A stretch of 64,000 nt of DNA, from contig DATMYR010000006.1 of assembly GCA_035560815.1 (NCBI GenBank), positions 1 through 64,000 on the forward strand, given 5' to 3'. The DNA is from UBA5314 sp035560815 (GTDB taxonomy: Bacteria; Bacillota; Syntrophomonadia; Syntrophomonadales; Syntrophomonadaceae). The translations under genes and the position numbers were made by a program. The notes beneath the pieces were generated by a model. It worked only from the letters and a program-made list of their open reading frames with translations, searched no databases and had not been told where the DNA came from. This document shows positions 62,302 through 64,000 of this stretch, piece by piece (the first letter of the stretch is position 1; each line of letters starts with the position of its first letter).

Positions 62302-62714
62302 AAACCGAAATCAACATAAAATCTGATTAGCCGGGCACCAGCTCGGCTATAATTTTCAGCGGTTTAATTCAAGGTTTACTTACATCCAGCGCCGCAGGCG
62401 CTCATGGGGACATTCCTTATTAAAGGAAAGATATCCCTAAACTTTTAGCTTTCGTCCGAATTATATTCTTACATCCACCGCCCGTTGGGCGGTCATGGGG
62501 ACATTCCCTGAAGAGGTCCCTATCCCAAACAGCTACATAAGTTAAAATTGCTTACATCCAGCGGCCACAGGCCGTACCACAGGCACTTGTAATATCGGTC
62601 GCCTTCACAGGCTCCTCGATCTTACTGGCGCTCATGGGGACATCCTCTCCCGAAGGGGAGGTGTGTCACCTAACCTTAGCCGGAAGGTGTCCCCAAACCG
62701 TTAAGGAGGAAATC
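62302..62714. repeat. Intergenic region with several GGGGACAT repeats
   Basis: CTTACATCCAGCG or CTTACATCCACCG words (about 62379, 62471, 62551) are each followed by a GC-rich hairpin and CATGGGGACATTCC or CATGGGGACATCC (about 62393, 62496, 62632). CACTTGTAATATCGGTCGCC (from 62585) repeats the word at 46739. GGAAGGTGTCCCC (about 62682) closes the region next to the ribosome site of the HAD gene. No gene seen. Confidence 0.7.
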
Positions 62715-63515
62715 ATGACCATTAAACTGGTGGCGATTGATCTTGATGATACTCTCTTGGACTCGCGCCTGCGCATATCTCCGCGCTGCCTGCAGGTGAT
62801 TCGCCAGGTCCAGGCCCGGGGAGTTATGGTAACTCTGGCCACCGGGCGTATGTATCGTTCCGCTCTTCCCTATGCCAATCAATTACAGGTGGACACGCCT
62901 TTAATCACCTACCAGGGAGCCCTGGTCAAAAATTCGCGTTCCGGTGAAGAACTTTATTTCCAACCGGTTCCCTGTGACCTGGGGGTGGAAGTAATGGATT
63001 ATTTTCATCAGGCGGGTGTTCATTATCACTGCTATTTCGATGACCGCTTGTGCATGGAAAAGTTAAGCTATGAAGGGCAGCAGTACGCGAAATTGGCCCG
63101 GGTTAAACCGGTCATTATCAAAAACCTCCGGGAAGCTGCTCGGGAGAAGCCATCGCCCAAAATATTGGCTGCTCACTACAAAGAGGAGCTTCTACTAGAT
63201 ATGGAGAAGGAATTAAATACCAGGTTTGGCGACACCCTTAATATCACCCGTTCCAAGTCCTATTTCCTGGAATTCATGCACCCACTAGCTACCAAAGGCC
63301 GGGCTTTGGAAATAGTAGCCCGGCATTATGGAATTGAAAAGCATGAAGTAATGGCTCTGGGTGACAGCTATAATGATCTGGCCATGATCGAATGGGCCGG
63401 CCTGGGGGTGGCAATGGGAAATGCCCGCGAGGTTGTTAAGAAGGCCGCTGATTACGTAACCCTGAGCAATGAAGATGAAGGTGTGGCAGAAGCCTTGCAA
63501 CGCTTTGTTTTATAA
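62715..63515 (+). CDS. Cof-type HAD phosphatase
   Basis: 266 residues. HAD motif I DLDDTLLDS with nucleophile and acid Asp, motif II TLATGRMYRS, a Cof-type C2 cap (about 85-190), motif III lysine near PLATKGRALEIVA and motif IV LGDSYNDLAMIEWAGLGVAM. A cytoplasmic phosphatase for sugar phosphates or nucleotides (flavin or PLP for some relatives); substrate unknown. AAGGAGG lies 5 nt before the ATG at 62715. The next gene starts 14 bp after its stop. Confidence 0.92.
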   Translation: MTIKLVAIDLDDTLLDSRLRISPRCLQVIRQVQARGVMVTLATGRMYRSALPYANQLQVDTPLITYQGALVKNSRSGEELYFQPVPCDLGVEVMDYFHQAGVHYHCYFDDRLCMEKLSYEGQQYAKLARVKPVIIKNLREAAREKPSPKILAAHYKEELLLDMEKELNTRFGDTLNITRSKSYFLEFMHPLATKGRALEIVARHYGIEKHEVMALGDSYNDLAMIEWAGLGVAMGNAREVVKKAADYVTLSNEDEGVAEALQRFVL

Positions 63516-63529
63516 GGAGGAAAGATGGT

Positions 63530-64000
63530 ATGGCAGCGAAAGTCTTTTTTACTGATTTGAGAGCGAAAAACAATCAGAGCCTGCTTGATAAGATGGAGCG
63601 GGTCGCCAGTCGAGCTGGGTTGAACAAAGTAGTGGAACCGGGTGACCTGGTGGCCATCAAGCTTCACTTTGGAGAACCGGGCAACCTGGCCTATATTAGA
63701 CCCCAGTATGTGCGTCGGGTTGTGGACATGGTCAAAAAGCATCAGGGCAAACCCTTTCTGACCGATGCCAACACCTTGTACAGAGGGCAGCGTTCCAATT
63801 CTGTAGACCATGTAGAAGCGGCTATCCTCAATGGCTTTGATTATGCGGTGGCCGGCGCACCTGTTATTATCGCCGACGGCTTGACCGGGAAAGACTACAT
63901 CAAAGTGCCTATTCCCGGCAAACATTTCAAGGAAGTGAATATCGGTAGTGCTGCTGTACACGCCGATGCCCTGGTAGTTATGTCTCATTTTAAAGGACAT
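63530..64000 (+). CDS. DUF362 domain protein, 5-prime part (runs off the window)
   Basis: 157 codons, open at the window end. AAGGAGG lies 9 nt before the ATG at 63530. The visible part (VFFTDLRAKNNQSLLDKMER, VAIKLHFGEPGNLAYIRPQY, FLTDANTLYRGQRSNSVDHV, DALVVMSHFKGH) matches the DUF362 family of Clostridia, whose full-length members usually continue into a ferredoxin-type 4Fe-4S domain that would lie beyond the window. Function unknown. Probably co-transcribed with the HAD gene. Confidence 0.85.
   Translation, partial: MAAKVFFTDLRAKNNQSLLDKMERVASRAGLNKVVEPGDLVAIKLHFGEPGNLAYIRPQYVRRVVDMVKKHQGKPFLTDANTLYRGQRSNSVDHVEAAILNGFDYAVAGAPVIIADGLTGKDYIKVPIPGKHFKEVNIGSAAVHADALVVMSHFKGH

Noticed and set aside
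63452..64000. Minus-strand frame reaching the window end
   Set aside because: The plus strand has a proper start, AAGGAGG site and clear DUF362 sequence; the minus frame is its shadow.

Overview
The window looks like the chromosome of an anaerobic, motile, probably spore-forming Firmicute of class Clostridia. I infer something near Syntrophomonadaceae or Peptococcaceae, but the sequence alone does not settle the family. The evidence is a gene order from degS to uvrA that follows the Bacillus subtilis degSU-comFC-yvyF-flgM-flgN-flgK-flgL-fliW-csrA-hag-fliD-fliS-hpf-secA-prfB-ftsEX-ctpB-minJ-uvrBA block, strong AAGGAGG ribosome sites, and sigma-A, sigma-D(28) and sigma-H type promoters. No rRNA, tRNA, CRISPR array or transposase gene was seen.

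Bases 1-14150 are accessory. A TolC-like protein, a lipoprotein membrane-fusion protein, an RND pump and a TetR regulator form one efflux module, with matching TetR-type operators at both promoters. A Ser/Thr kinase with an N-terminal zinc ribbon follows. Behind it lies what looks like the collapsed remains of a second efflux module: a copy of the terminator plus a TetR tail. A second TetR then heads an HlyD/ABC/ABC-2/ABC-2 export operon with its own promoter and inverted repeat.

Bases 14300-17850 hold a UDP-GlcNAc 2-epimerase, a DUF421 membrane protein and a phosphohexomutase, probably for cell-envelope sugars. DegS-DegU and a ComFC-like protein lead into the late flagellar genes (YvyF, FlgM, FlgN, FlgK, FlgL, a DUF6470 protein, FliW, CsrA, FliD). 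A second, divergent CsrA lies on the minus strand just upstream of a very large flagellin. The flagellin leader carries a sigma-28 promoter and a hairpin with a GGA loop, a likely CsrA site, so the FliW-CsrA-flagellin feedback loop can be read from the sequence. FliB (flagellin lysine methylase) follows. A minus-strand island (VanW protein, PRC-barrel protein with a Gly-Asn repeat, acidic membrane protein, decayed EF-hand-like gene) separates this from flaG-fliS-fliT-like, a zinc-ribbon protein, and hpf with a sigma-H-like promoter.

Bases 40300-64000 are core genes: secA-motA-motB, prfB with its programmed +1 frameshift, a split transketolase, ftsE-ftsX with an M23 hydrolase, a CtpB-type protease, a MinJ-like PDZ membrane protein, a double P-loop ATPase, uvrB, uvrA, uvrC, a small membrane protein, a Cof-type HAD phosphatase and the start of a DUF362 protein.

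Two families of intergenic repeats run through the window. One is four perfect palindromes with 27-34 bp arms sharing a GGGACGG core. The other is a set of GGGGACA-bounded segments. No RAYT or other transposase that could move them is present here. I did not find a wholly new multi-gene system. The most interesting points are the two-CsrA flagellin circuit, the collapsed efflux-module duplicate, the palindrome family, the decayed EF-hand gene and the ATPase with a degenerate second P-loop.
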